DNA of 10,946 nucleotides from Lentisphaeria bacterium (GTDB lineage Bacteria > Verrucomicrobiota > Lentisphaeria > Oligosphaerales > Oligosphaeraceae). The position numbers and the translations under genes are program-made. Of this stretch, positions 1 to 7,120 are shown one piece after another. Location: contig JAQVUB010000042.1 of assembly GCA_028699735.1 (NCBI GenBank), forward strand, positions 1 through 10,946. The letters run 5' to 3'. The notes under the pieces are model-generated. The model saw only the letters and a list, made by a program, of their open reading frames with translations. It ran no database searches and had not been told where the DNA came from. Positions within the stretch are counted from its first letter, which is position 1. Every line of letters starts with the position of its first letter.

Positions 1-190
1 CGTCCAAAAAGGGAAAGTGGCGTAAGCGGCCCGCTTGCGATGACAAAAACTCGACCCAATCTTAAAATAATCAAGGAATATCATTGAATCATGGGAAAAA
101 ACATTCCTCCGCAGTTCAAAATGAAATATGAAGAGACCATCACAAGCGGGCCGCTTGCGCCACTTTTGCCCCCGAACCCTTTTTGGACGG
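1..190. repeat. MITE-like element with ~43-53 bp inverted arms, left end cut by window edge
   Basis: The left arm (1-43) and right arm (about 138-190) are reverse complements. Both carry an outer block CGTCCAAAAAGGG and an inner block AAAGTGGCG followed by a GC-rich palindrome (AAGCGGCCCGCTT type). The right arm has about 10 extra bases between the two blocks, and there are a few point differences. The interior (44-137) is AT-rich, with no credible gene and an internal AGGAAT/ATTCCT pair. No transposase is present, so if mobile it would depend on one elsewhere. Reading frames through it are low-complexity and are not taken as genes. The true left end may lie outside the window. The inverted repeat is seen directly; the MITE interpretation is inference. 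Confidence 0.6.
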
Positions 191-192
191 GG

Positions 193-232
193 TCTACATA
201 CGGCAGGCTAAAGCCCGTACTACATACGACAG
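193..232 (-). repeat. Single copy of the REP-like 45-bp-family repeat
   Basis: This stretch (TACATACGGCAGGCTAAAGC and on through CCCGTACTACATACG) matches the three tandem units at 5062-5191 almost base for base. It differs at the end (CGACAGG instead of CGGCTGG). On the minus strand it reads GTAG followed by an imperfect hairpin. It directly abuts the inverted-repeat element at 1-190. Confidence 0.75.
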
Positions 233-248
233 GAAGTTTTTTCGGCGT

Positions 249-277
249 TTGACAAACAGGCTTTTGCGGGCTATTTT
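249..277 (+). promoter_or_regulatory. Sigma70-type promoter for the metallophosphoesterase
   Basis: A perfect -35 TTGACA (249-254) is followed by a 17-base spacer and TATTTT (272-277, 4 of 6 to consensus). Transcription would begin near 284, giving a leader of about 95 bases before the ATG at 378. The leader holds a 10-bp palindrome, GGGAATTCCC (334-343), whose role is unknown. Nothing else gene-like is seen between 233 and 377. Confidence 0.55.
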
Positions 278-377
278 TTTGGCGGGTAGCAGAGAGAATA
301 TTCAGGGTTATGAGCATCAATGCCGGGCAGGGAGGGAATTCCCGGTATAGAGGCTATTCAATGTCTTCAGGAGGCGG

Positions 378-1547
378 ATGTTTTTCATTGTTTATTTTTG
401 CACGGTACTCGGATTTTGTCTATACAGCTGGGGGCATTTATATCAGGCATTCTGGCGTCGGCACTGGATTACGGCTGCCGTAGCGGCGGGCGTAATGCTG
501 CTGCTGACGTTTCTGCCGATGTTGAACCGGATGGCTTTCCGGCGCGGCGCCATGCCGGCGTTGGAACTTCTTGCCTGGATCTGGCTGGCGTTGATTTTCT
601 GGTTCTCCTGCACACAACTGCTGGCTGATGCATGGAACCTGCTGCTGATGCTGGGACGTCTGGTTGCAAAAATCGCTGGCGCCAGGGAAAGGGTTCATAG
701 CGTACTGCTGGCATTGCGCCTGCCCGCTTTTGCATCGGCACTTGCCGGGCTGAGCATGGTGCTCGTTGCGGCACTCTGGGGCGTCATCGAAGTCGGCATG
801 GTGCGTCTGAAAACAGTGGAAATCTATTCAGAAAAAGTCCCTCTGGAAGCGGATGGTTACCGGATTGCAGTGGTCAGTGATCTGCATTTTCATCATGGTT
901 TTCAGAATGCCATACTGCACAAGGCCATAGATTGCATCCGTGAAGCAAATCCGCATCTGTTGCTCAGTGCCGGGGATTTTCTTGATGGAGCCATCAGCCC
1001 GAGGACGGAACGCCTTTTCTGCCAGTTTGCCGCTGTCGTGGTGCCCGATGGAAAATATGGGGTACTGGGTAATCATGACAGTTATTCGGGTGCGGAGGAC
1101 AGCATGCAGGCGCATGCCCAGGCCGGCTTTAAGGTATTGCGCCAGCGGGGTGTTGACATCAAACCCTGGTTGCGGCTGTATGGGATTGATGATCCGGCCG
1201 TGTGGCGTCGCCAAGGACGCCAGGAACCCGCGCTGAAACTGCCACTGGTTTCTGATGAGCAGTTTGGCATCCTTCTGGAACATCAGCCGCGACGACCGGA
1301 AGTCCCCGACCGTCAGAATTATGATCTGATGCTCAGCGGCCATACCCACGGCGGACAGATTTTTCCGTTTCATCTGCTGGTCAGAATGGAATATCCCTGG
1401 AAGACCGGGAGCCCGATTGCTTTTCCCGGCGGACTGACGCTGTATATTTCGCCAGGAACGGGATTCTGGGGGCCGCCTTTCCGGCTGCTGGCACGTCCGG
1501 AAGTTACCTTGCTGGTACTGCGCAGTGCCCAGCCAAAGGTTTTTTAA
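378..1547 (+). CDS. Membrane-anchored metallophosphoesterase (YaeI/YkuE-like)
   Basis: The 389-residue protein has an N-terminal membrane region with about four hydrophobic segments (roughly residues 2-20, 30-47, 60-92 and 115-140), followed by a calcineurin-like phosphoesterase domain (about 160-385). The metal-binding motifs are all visible: SDLH (167-170), GDFLDG (199-204), GNHD (231-234), a lone His in EHQP (302) and GHTHGG (321-326). A binuclear-metal hydrolase is therefore expected. Relatives of this architecture act on phospholipid or UDP-linked lipid substrates, but the substrate here cannot be read from sequence. The start is supported by AGGAGG at 369-374, with a short 3-base spacing. 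It is transcribed alone, and its TAA lies inside the hairpin repeat at 1544-1610. The family is secure; the substrate is unknown. Confidence 0.9.
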   Translation: MFFIVYFCTVLGFCLYSWGHLYQAFWRRHWITAAVAAGVMLLLTFLPMLNRMAFRRGAMPALELLAWIWLALIFWFSCTQLLADAWNLLLMLGRLVAKIAGARERVHSVLLALRLPAFASALAGLSMVLVAALWGVIEVGMVRLKTVEIYSEKVPLEADGYRIAVVSDLHFHHGFQNAILHKAIDCIREANPHLLLSAGDFLDGAISPRTERLFCQFAAVVVPDGKYGVLGNHDSYSGAEDSMQAHAQAGFKVLRQRGVDIKPWLRLYGIDDPAVWRRQGRQEPALKLPLVSDEQFGILLEHQPRRPEVPDRQNYDLMLSGHTHGGQIFPFHLLVRMEYPWKTGSPIAFPGGLTLYISPGTGFWGPPFRLLARPEVTLLVLRSAQPKVF

Positions 1548-1610
1548 CAACGAAAAAACACAAAAAAACACGAAAAAAGTTCGTGTCTTTTCGTGTCTTT
1601 TCGTTGTTAA
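1544..1610. repeat. Long hairpin repeat between convergent genes, possible bidirectional terminator
   Basis: Two 31-base arms (1544-1574 and 1580-1610) are reverse complements with three mismatches, around a 5-base loop AAAAG. The left arm begins TTAACAACGAAAA and contains ACAC(G)AAA-type repeats. The left end supplies the TAA stop of the metallophosphoesterase, and the right end lies 11 bases from the stop of the ATPase on the other strand. A strong RNA hairpin would form in both directions. There is no classical T-tract after the stem, so terminator function is inference. A related half-copy lies at 2896-2919. Confidence 0.7.
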
Positions 1611-1620
1611 GAAATGCAGA

Positions 1621-2739
1621 TCAGAAGACGGCTTCTTCCGTATCATTGCGGAAGAGATGTGCTTTGGGCAGGTAGACGGACAACTCAATCTCTTCCCCAT
1701 AACGGACTTTGCGGAAGGGGTCCACCTTGGCGATAAAGCTGGTCTTACCGGTGTTCAAATAAACATGTGTTTCAGCCCCCATCGGTTCAATTACTTCTAT
1801 TTTTGCCCTGATGCGCGGCAAATCCGGATTCTGCTCAGCCATCTCGGAGCCGATATTTTCCGGACGCAAACCAAAGGTTACATCGGTAACTTTGGCGGCC
1901 GTCATTTTTTCTTTCCAGGCGGGATCCCTTAGTTCGATTTCGAAAGTCCCCTCACTGAAAAGAATTTTGCCATTTTTTTCAAGGATTTTTCCCGCGAAGA
2001 AGTTCATGGGGGGGGTGCCGATGAATCCGGCGACGAATTTATTGCTGGGGAAGTTATAGAGGGTAATGGGGTCTGCGACCTGTTGGATGATACCGTCTTT
2101 CATGACACAGATACGGTCGCCCATGGTCATCGCCTCGATCTGATCATGAGTGACGTAGATCATGGTGCTTTGCAGACGCTGATGCAGACGGCTGATTTCA
2201 GCACGCATCTGTACACGCATCTTGGCATCCAAATTGGAAAGCGGCTCGTCAAACAGAAAAGCCTTCGGCTGCCGGACGATAGCCCGCCCAACCGCAACCC
2301 GCTGACGCTGACCCCCGGAAAGGTTCTTCGGACGACGCTGCAAATAATTTTCTTTGGGGTCATCCAGCCCCAGAATCGCCGCCGCTTCCCGGACGCGCCG
2401 GTCAATTTCATCTTTCTTGAAATGTCTCAAGCGCAAGCCAAAGGCCATGTTTTCATAGACGGTCATGTGCGGATACAGCGCATAATTCTGAAAGACCATG
2501 GCTATATCCCGGTTTTTGGGAGGGACGTTGTTGACGACTACACCCCCGATACTGATCGTGCCGCCGGTAATTTCCTCGAGCCCGGCAATCATCCGCAACG
2601 TGGTGGATTTGCCACAGCCGGAGGGTCCGACCAGCACCATGAACTCCTTGTCCTTGATTTCCAGATTGATGTCTTTGACCGTTGGTTCCGGATTTCCCGG
2701 ATAGGCCTTGTAGACGTGACTGAGGATTACTTCTGCCAT
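1621..2739 (-). CDS. Sugar ABC transporter ATP-binding protein (MsmX/UgpC/MalK family)
   Basis: This 372-residue nucleotide-binding subunit powers carbohydrate uptake. Visible motifs are Walker A GPSGCGKST (38-46), the Q-loop FQNYALYPHMTV (83-94), ABC signature LSGGQRQR (140-147), Walker B FLFDEP (161-166), D-loop SNLD and H-loop His198. About 130 C-terminal residues form the TOBE/regulatory domain and end in HLFRNDTEEAVF, close to the HLFDxETGxAI-type end of MalK/MsmX proteins. The ATG at 2739 is chosen over one 45 bases upstream because AAGGAG lies 5 bases before it. No permease or binding-protein gene is adjacent, so it probably serves several importers in trans, as MsmX does. The family call is firm. 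A sugar substrate follows from family knowledge, and which sugar is unknown. Confidence 0.93.
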   Translation of the reverse strand: MAEVILSHVYKAYPGNPEPTVKDINLEIKDKEFMVLVGPSGCGKSTTLRMIAGLEEITGGTISIGGVVVNNVPPKNRDIAMVFQNYALYPHMTVYENMAFGLRLRHFKKDEIDRRVREAAAILGLDDPKENYLQRRPKNLSGGQRQRVAVGRAIVRQPKAFLFDEPLSNLDAKMRVQMRAEISRLHQRLQSTMIYVTHDQIEAMTMGDRICVMKDGIIQQVADPITLYNFPSNKFVAGFIGTPPMNFFAGKILEKNGKILFSEGTFEIELRDPAWKEKMTAAKVTDVTFGLRPENIGSEMAEQNPDLPRIRAKIEVIEPMGAETHVYLNTGKTSFIAKVDPFRKVRYGEEIELSVYLPKAHLFRNDTEEAVF

Positions 2740-2845
2740 TGTTGCTCCTTGATACCGGTATTCCGCAACGGTTGAATACCGCACTGTTGATTAGGGGCGA
2801 ACTGGCGACTGAAAAAGGCACCATTGTGTCCGCCGTAAAGCAAGC

Positions 2846-2874
2846 AATGTAATTCCGTAAACCCGGAATATCAA
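2846..2874 (-). promoter_or_regulatory. Candidate promoter with a dyad in the spacer, upstream of the sugar ATPase gene
   Basis: Read on the minus strand, TTGATA (2874-2869) and TACATT (2851-2846) are 17 bases apart. The spacer starts and ends with ATTCCG and CGGAAT half-sites (2852-2857 and 2864-2869 on the plus strand, 6-base centre), so a perfect 6-bp dyad sits between the -35 and -10 boxes. That is a typical repressor position. The leader would be about 100 bases. The rest of 2740-2895 shows nothing else convincing. Confidence 0.4.
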
Positions 2875-2895
2875 GAAGAAAACCACCGCAATTTT

Positions 2896-2919
2896 TTAAC
2901 CACGAAAAACACGAAAAAG
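2896..2919. repeat. Partial copy of the TTAAC-ACGAAAA hairpin repeat
   Basis: TTAACCACGAAAA followed by ACACGAAAAAG resembles one arm of the hairpin at 1544-1610. Only one arm is present, followed by a short AAAAGCTTTT palindrome that runs into the stop region of the ABC-F gene. As in the other copy, it lies against a stop codon. Confidence 0.55.
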
Positions 2920-2923
2920 CTTT

Positions 2924-4963
2924 TCAGTCATTCTGGAGTTCTGCGATACGGGCTTCGCATTCAGCGCTGAGGCGTTCCAGTTTATCGGAGGCTTCTTCCC
3001 AGCGGCTTGCTTCGCAGTCCATTTCTTTTTTGATCTCGATGAGCCGGCGGTTGAGGGCGGCAAAATCCGTGTCGGGTTTTGCTTCCGCCAGGGCTGTATA
3101 AATATTTTTTTGCTCTTGATCGAGCGCTTCCATACAAGCCTCACTTGCCGCAACAATGGCCTCCTGCGGTTTTTTTAGCTTGCCGATTTCATTGCGGATC
3201 ATGGCCTCGTCGCGTTTGCGCTGCTTGCGGTTGCCTGCAACATTGCTCTCGACAGGAGCCTGTTTTATCGGAGCCGGCACCGGGAAAGTGGAATTTGCGG
3301 GTTTGGCGGGAGCAACTTTTTCCGCAGGAGGGGGCGTTCCTTCTTTGAGTGCCTGTTCTTCGGCCAGTTTATGTCGAAAATACTCATAATTTCCGAAGTA
3401 TCGTGTAATTCCATCCGGTGTCAGATAGAAGATGGTATTGGCGACTGCTTTGACAAATTCGATATCGTGGCTGACCAGGCACAGGGTTCCCTCATAGGTC
3501 TGCAGAGCCTCTTCGAGGGCTTCGCGGGCATAGATATCCAGGTGTGTGGTTGGTTCATCCAGCAGCAGGAAATTAAGCGGGCGCAACAGCAGGCGTGCCA
3601 GTCCCAGACGAACTTTTTCGCCACCGCTGAGCACCTGCACGCGTTTGTCGATGTCATCGCCATGAAAACCGAAACCGCCCAGCAGTTGACGAATCTCTCC
3701 TTCGGTTCGGTCGCTGGCATAGGTTTTGACGGTTTCAAAGACGTTTCGATCCGGATCCATCGTATCGGCATAATCCTGGGACTGGTATCCCATTTCCACG
3801 CCATGACCAATGCTGACTTTGCCTTCGGTCAGGGTCAGGTGTCCGGCAATCAGGCGCAGCAGGGTGGTTTTACCCATGCCGTTGAGTCCGATCATGGCTG
3901 CCCGGTCACCGCGTTCCAGGCGCAAATCCAGCTGGCTGAAAACGGGATTTTTCCCGTCATAGGAAAAGGCGGCCTGTTCGAGGCGGATGACTTCCTGCCC
4001 GGAGCGAGGGGGTTTTGGCAGGCGGATTCTGGGGCCTTTGATGGTAATAGAACGCACTTCGATATCTTCGAGCCGGTCGAGTTGTTTCTGTTTGCTCTGT
4101 GCCTGTGAGGCCTTGGTTGCCTTGCCTTTGAAACGGTCTATGAAACGTTCCAGCTGTTCCTTTTTACGGTCAATATTGCGTTTTTGAGCGATAAGCTGGT
4201 CATGCCGGGCTTCGCGTTCCTGCATGTAACGTGCGTAATTTCCGTTGTAGCGCGTGGTATGCCCCCCCATCACTTCAATGGTGACTGAAGTCAGGGAATT
4301 GAGCAGAAAACGGTCATGGGAAACCAGCAGCAAGGTGCCGGCATAGGTTTTCAGGAAATCCCGCAGCCATTCGACAGCGGGGACATCGAGGTAGTTGGTC
4401 GGTTCGTCCAAAAGCAGGATATCCGGCTGAGCGACCAGGACACGCGCCAGCTCCGCACGAATTTGCCATCCGCCACTGAAAGAGGCAAACAGGTCATGAA
4501 AACGCTTGACGCTGAAGCCCAGGCCGCTAAGAATGGCCTCTGCACGGTTTTTGATGTCATAGCCGCCAAGATGTTCGAATTCCGTCTGCAGGTTGCCGAG
4601 GCGTTTGAGTGCACGAGCCTGATCCTCGCCTGTAAGGCAGTCCAGTTCGTGTTCGATCCGCTCCATTTCCAGCTGCATGCCTTGGATTTCCGGGACGGCA
4701 TTTTCAGTATATTCAAGCAGGCTGGTTTTTTGCGCAAAGGGATGCAGCTGCTGGCGTACATAACCTAAACGCTGGCTGGATGGATAGGAGCAGTCCCCCT
4801 TATCCGGACTCGTTCTGCCGGCCAGCATTTCAAACAGGGTACTTTTTCCGGCGCCATTGGGGCCGACTACCCCGACGCGTTCCCCATCGTGAACGGCAAA
4901 GCTGGCTTCGATAATGACCTGCTGCAGACCAAAGGATTTGCTGACGTTATTGAATTGAATCAT
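2924..4963 (-). CDS. ABC-F family ATPase (Uup/YheS/YdiF-like ribosome-associated protein)
   Basis: The 679-residue cytoplasmic protein has two ABC domains and no membrane segments. Domain 1 has Walker A GPNGAGKST (34-42), signature FSGGW (162-166) and Walker B ILLLDEPTNYLD (182-193). A charged linker (about 240-320) of the P-site tRNA interaction type joins it to domain 2, which has GLNGMGKTT (359-367), LSGGEK (445-450) and LLLDEPTTHLD (466-476). An Ala/Pro-rich spacer (about 535-580) leads to a C-terminal coiled coil (about 580-679), as in Uup/YheS-type members. ABC-F proteins bind the ribosomal E site and relieve stalls, and some give antibiotic resistance. The open frame continues 100 codons upstream, but that part merely translates the 45-bp repeats, so ATG 4963 (MIQFNNVSKSFG) is taken. 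Its ribosome binding site is weak. A TATATT box lies on the minus strand at 5012-5007, without a good -35. Confidence 0.93.
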   Translation of the reverse strand: MIQFNNVSKSFGLQQVIIEASFAVHDGERVGVVGPNGAGKSTLFEMLAGRTSPDKGDCSYPSSQRLGYVRQQLHPFAQKTSLLEYTENAVPEIQGMQLEMERIEHELDCLTGEDQARALKRLGNLQTEFEHLGGYDIKNRAEAILSGLGFSVKRFHDLFASFSGGWQIRAELARVLVAQPDILLLDEPTNYLDVPAVEWLRDFLKTYAGTLLLVSHDRFLLNSLTSVTIEVMGGHTTRYNGNYARYMQEREARHDQLIAQKRNIDRKKEQLERFIDRFKGKATKASQAQSKQKQLDRLEDIEVRSITIKGPRIRLPKPPRSGQEVIRLEQAAFSYDGKNPVFSQLDLRLERGDRAAMIGLNGMGKTTLLRLIAGHLTLTEGKVSIGHGVEMGYQSQDYADTMDPDRNVFETVKTYASDRTEGEIRQLLGGFGFHGDDIDKRVQVLSGGEKVRLGLARLLLRPLNFLLLDEPTTHLDIYAREALEEALQTYEGTLCLVSHDIEFVKAVANTIFYLTPDGITRYFGNYEYFRHKLAEEQALKEGTPPPAEKVAPAKPANSTFPVPAPIKQAPVESNVAGNRKQRKRDEAMIRNEIGKLKKPQEAIVAASEACMEALDQEQKNIYTALAEAKPDTDFAALNRRLIEIKKEMDCEASRWEEASDKLERLSAECEARIAELQND

Positions 4964-5061
4964 GGATAAGACTGACCGAAATAAGGATATTTGCGTTGTT
5001 TTACATAATATACTGCACGCTGGAAAGCCTGCCCGGTGTTGGGGGCAGGGGGCAGGAAGAA

Positions 5062-5191
5062 GTACATACGGCAGGCTAAAGCCCGTACTACATACGGCTG
5101 GAAGACGTACATACGGCAGGCTAAAGCCCGTACTACATACGGCTGGAAGACGTACATACGGCAGGCTAAAGCCCGTACTACATACGGCTGG
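5062..5191 (-). repeat. Three tandem 45-bp REP-like repeats
   Basis: Units start at 5062, 5107 and 5152 with an exact 45-bp period. The third diverges after CTGG at 5191. Each contains TACATACGGCAGGCTAAAGC and CCCGTACTACATACGG. On the minus strand each reads GTAG followed directly by TACGGGCTTTAGCC-TG-CCGTA, an imperfect hairpin. A GTAG at the foot of a hairpin is the layout of bacterial REP elements handled by TnpA-REP (RAYT) enzymes. The array lies between the divergent ABC-F and flippase genes. Outside it and the flippase promoter, 4964-5292 shows nothing further. A fourth copy of the family is at 193-232. Confidence 0.85.
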
Positions 5192-5222
5192 CGGTGCTGA
5201 AAATATTTCGTCCAATGAGCCA

Positions 5223-5252
5223 TTGTTCATAGAGGTTCGTGCGTTATATAAC
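5223..5252 (+). promoter_or_regulatory. Candidate promoter of the MurJ-like flippase gene
   Basis: TTGTTC (5223-5228, a weak -35) is followed after 18 bases by TATAAC (5247-5252, 5 of 6 to consensus). An overlapping TATATA lies at 5245-5250. A start near 5259 leaves a leader of about 34 bases before the GTG at 5293. This argues against the upstream GTG at 5239, which falls inside the promoter. Confidence 0.4.
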
Positions 5253-5292
5253 GATACGATCATGCTTTTGTGCCGAATTTCTGGAGAATTTT

Positions 5293-6984
5293 GTGGAAGT
5301 CAAAGCGAATAAGAGTTTAGCGGACCGGATCATCCATGCCAGCGTTATTGTAGGTCTGGCACATATCTGTTTAAAATTTGCCGGTTTGATACAGGTCAAA
5401 TTTGCCACGCAGTATTTGGATTCCTCCTTGTATGAGCCCATCATGGTGGTGGCTTTCACGGGGGTGATCAACAGCCTTTTTTTGATTGGCGAAGAAGTCA
5501 TCGGTCCTTCGTTTCTGACCATTTTCATGCGTGAGAAAGAGGAGAAGAATGAGCAGGCTGCCTGGGACTACGGCAATACGGTTCTGACTTTTCAGAGTCT
5601 GCTGCTGATGTTTATGGTCGCACTGGTAGCCTGCTTCCCGGATTTTTTTATTCATCTTTTTACCAAATGGGATATCCAAGATAATCCGGAACGTTACAAG
5701 ATATTGCGCCTGAGCTTGCAGGTACTGGCTCCCTGTCTGTTTTTCCTTTCCCTGGGCTCGACTACCTACATGCTGCTTAATGGCTATAAGAAATTTTTTC
5801 TGGCGGCGTTTGGCGATGCTTCAACCAAAATTTGTGTAGTATTGGGGCTGGTCGCGGGCATGGGCTGGTTTGGCTGGGATTTCCGGGCTCTGTTTGCCGG
5901 GTTGCTGGCTGGTAGTGCCGCCAAATTGGCCACGCATGTACTTGGCTTGTGGAAAAAGAGGTCGTTATTCCGTCCTTCATTGAACTGGCGCAATCCGGCT
6001 TTTCAAAGCATGCTGTTGATCATGCTGCCGTTACTGGCAGGAATTATTTTTGCCAAAGTCCGTGATAATTTTAATAATATTTATGTTTTGACGCATCTGA
6101 AAGAGGACGGGGTTCTGATGGCCAATGACCTCGGGCGGCGTTTATATTCATCGATTCAATGGCTGGTGCCCTACGCACTGCAGATTGCCCTCTTCCCATT
6201 TCTGTGCGAACTGGCCAGCCGGAAAGACAAGGAAAAGCTGGGGGAGGTTCTGGGCTCCTCCTGCCGGCTGCTGCTCTCGGTTTTTGTGCCGGGAGCCCTC
6301 TGTCTTTCTTTGCTGGCCATGCCGATTTCCATCCTGATTTTTCTTGGCGGCAAGACCGGTATTGAGCTGGCTTCCTGGGCTGGAATATCGACGGCTTGTT
6401 ATACGCTGGTGCTGCCGGCCGCTGCCGTGGAATGCGTGTTGATGCAGGGCTATTTTGCCGAGCAGAAGACGGTTGCAGTGACGGTGATTGGCTTGATCGC
6501 CTCGATTGTCAGCGTGGCCTTCAGTTATGTCGCCATCGTCCATTTTCAGGTTGGGGCTGTGGCATCTTTGGTGGTGGTGGCCACTGGTTTTGTGCTGTCC
6601 AGGTATCTGAAATCGATCATTCTTTCGATTTATCTGCAGAAATCGACCCCGATGTTTCATCGGAAAACGCTGTCCCTGTTTTTTGGCAAACTGCTGCTGT
6701 TGTCGCTGTTTACCGCTGCAGTCACCTGGGGGGCTTCTGAACTGATGAATCACCTGCTTCCCGATGGAATCTCCAGTGCTTTGGCAGCCATACGCGGCGG
6801 CGACACTTTTATTCCGGAAGTCAGCCGTTTCAAAATATTGTGCCGGCTGGCTGTTGCCTTAAGCGCCGGCGGTATTGCCTTCCTCGGCGGCGCATTACTG
6901 CTGCACCTCGCCGAGGCAAAGCAAATGCTCGACTGGGCCTGGGATAAAGTGCAAAGCAAAATAGCAGCAAAGAAGATGCCGTAG
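5293..6984 (+). CDS. MurJ/MVF-family lipid flippase-like membrane protein (divergent)
   Basis: This is a polytopic inner-membrane protein of 563 residues, with about 12-14 hydrophobic segments and short charged loops, fitting the MOP-superfamily MVF fold (usual length about 500-550). The stretch EEVIGPSFLTIFMREKEE with AWDYGNTVL matches the MurJ pattern in which EGA..AFVPVFSEY leads into helix 3. LRLSLQVLAPCLFFLSLGSTTYMLLNGYKKF matches the MurJ P-x-x-F-x-x-L region. The family moves lipid II or other undecaprenyl-linked intermediates across the membrane. The start is GTG 5293 with GGAG six bases upstream; an in-frame GTG at 5239 has no such site. The conserved MurJ GxxRD motif of helix 1 is not seen (GLIQVK instead). 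It may be the housekeeping MurJ of a divergent lineage or a paralogue for another lipid-linked glycan. Confidence 0.78.
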   Translation: MEVKANKSLADRIIHASVIVGLAHICLKFAGLIQVKFATQYLDSSLYEPIMVVAFTGVINSLFLIGEEVIGPSFLTIFMREKEEKNEQAAWDYGNTVLTFQSLLLMFMVALVACFPDFFIHLFTKWDIQDNPERYKILRLSLQVLAPCLFFLSLGSTTYMLLNGYKKFFLAAFGDASTKICVVLGLVAGMGWFGWDFRALFAGLLAGSAAKLATHVLGLWKKRSLFRPSLNWRNPAFQSMLLIMLPLLAGIIFAKVRDNFNNIYVLTHLKEDGVLMANDLGRRLYSSIQWLVPYALQIALFPFLCELASRKDKEKLGEVLGSSCRLLLSVFVPGALCLSLLAMPISILIFLGGKTGIELASWAGISTACYTLVLPAAAVECVLMQGYFAEQKTVAVTVIGLIASIVSVAFSYVAIVHFQVGAVASLVVVATGFVLSRYLKSIILSIYLQKSTPMFHRKTLSLFFGKLLLLSLFTAAVTWGASELMNHLLPDGISSALAAIRGGDTFIPEVSRFKILCRLAVALSAGGIAFLGGALLLHLAEAKQMLDWAWDKVQSKIAAKKMP

Positions 6985-6990
6985 GAATCA

Positions 6991-7120
6991 GTTATGAGTT
7001 ATGAGTTATGAGTTATGAGTTATGAGTTATGAGTTATGAGTTATGAGTTATGAGTTATGAGTTGTCAACTCCCAACTCCCAACTCCCAACTCCCAACTCC
7101 CAACTCATAACTCATAACTA
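6991..7120. repeat. Heptamer tandem repeat in two opposed halves
   Basis: Ten exact copies of GTTATGA (6991-7060) are followed by a GAGTTG-T-CAACTC turning point. Five copies of CAACTCC (7066-7100) and then CAACTCA, TAACTCA and TAACTA (7101-7120) come next. The right half is the reverse complement of the left in layout, but five of its units have CCC where the complement would be CAT. The array fills the gap between convergent stop codons (6984 and 7121). It could fold as a long imperfect hairpin and act as a terminator for both genes, which is inference. Copy number is likely to vary between strains. Confidence 0.85.

Noticed and set aside
81..320. Minus-strand frame of 79 codons in the left intergenic region
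   Set aside because: It translates the inverted-repeat element and the REP-like unit, has no ribosome site and no recognisable domain.
828..1700. Long minus-strand frame (290 codons) opposite the metallophosphoesterase
   Set aside because: It is antisense to a gene with complete catalytic motifs, has no domain of its own, and runs through the hairpin repeat.
2083..2775. Plus-strand frame of 230 codons opposite the sugar ATPase
   Set aside because: It is a shadow of the ATPase; its composition reflects the complement of conserved ABC motifs.
3371..4108. Plus-strand frame of 245 codons opposite the ABC-F gene
   Set aside because: It lies wholly antisense to the second ABC domain, with no independent start signal.
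5062..5191. CRISPR array
   Set aside because: The units are contiguous 45-bp tandem copies with no unique spacers, and no cas gene is near.
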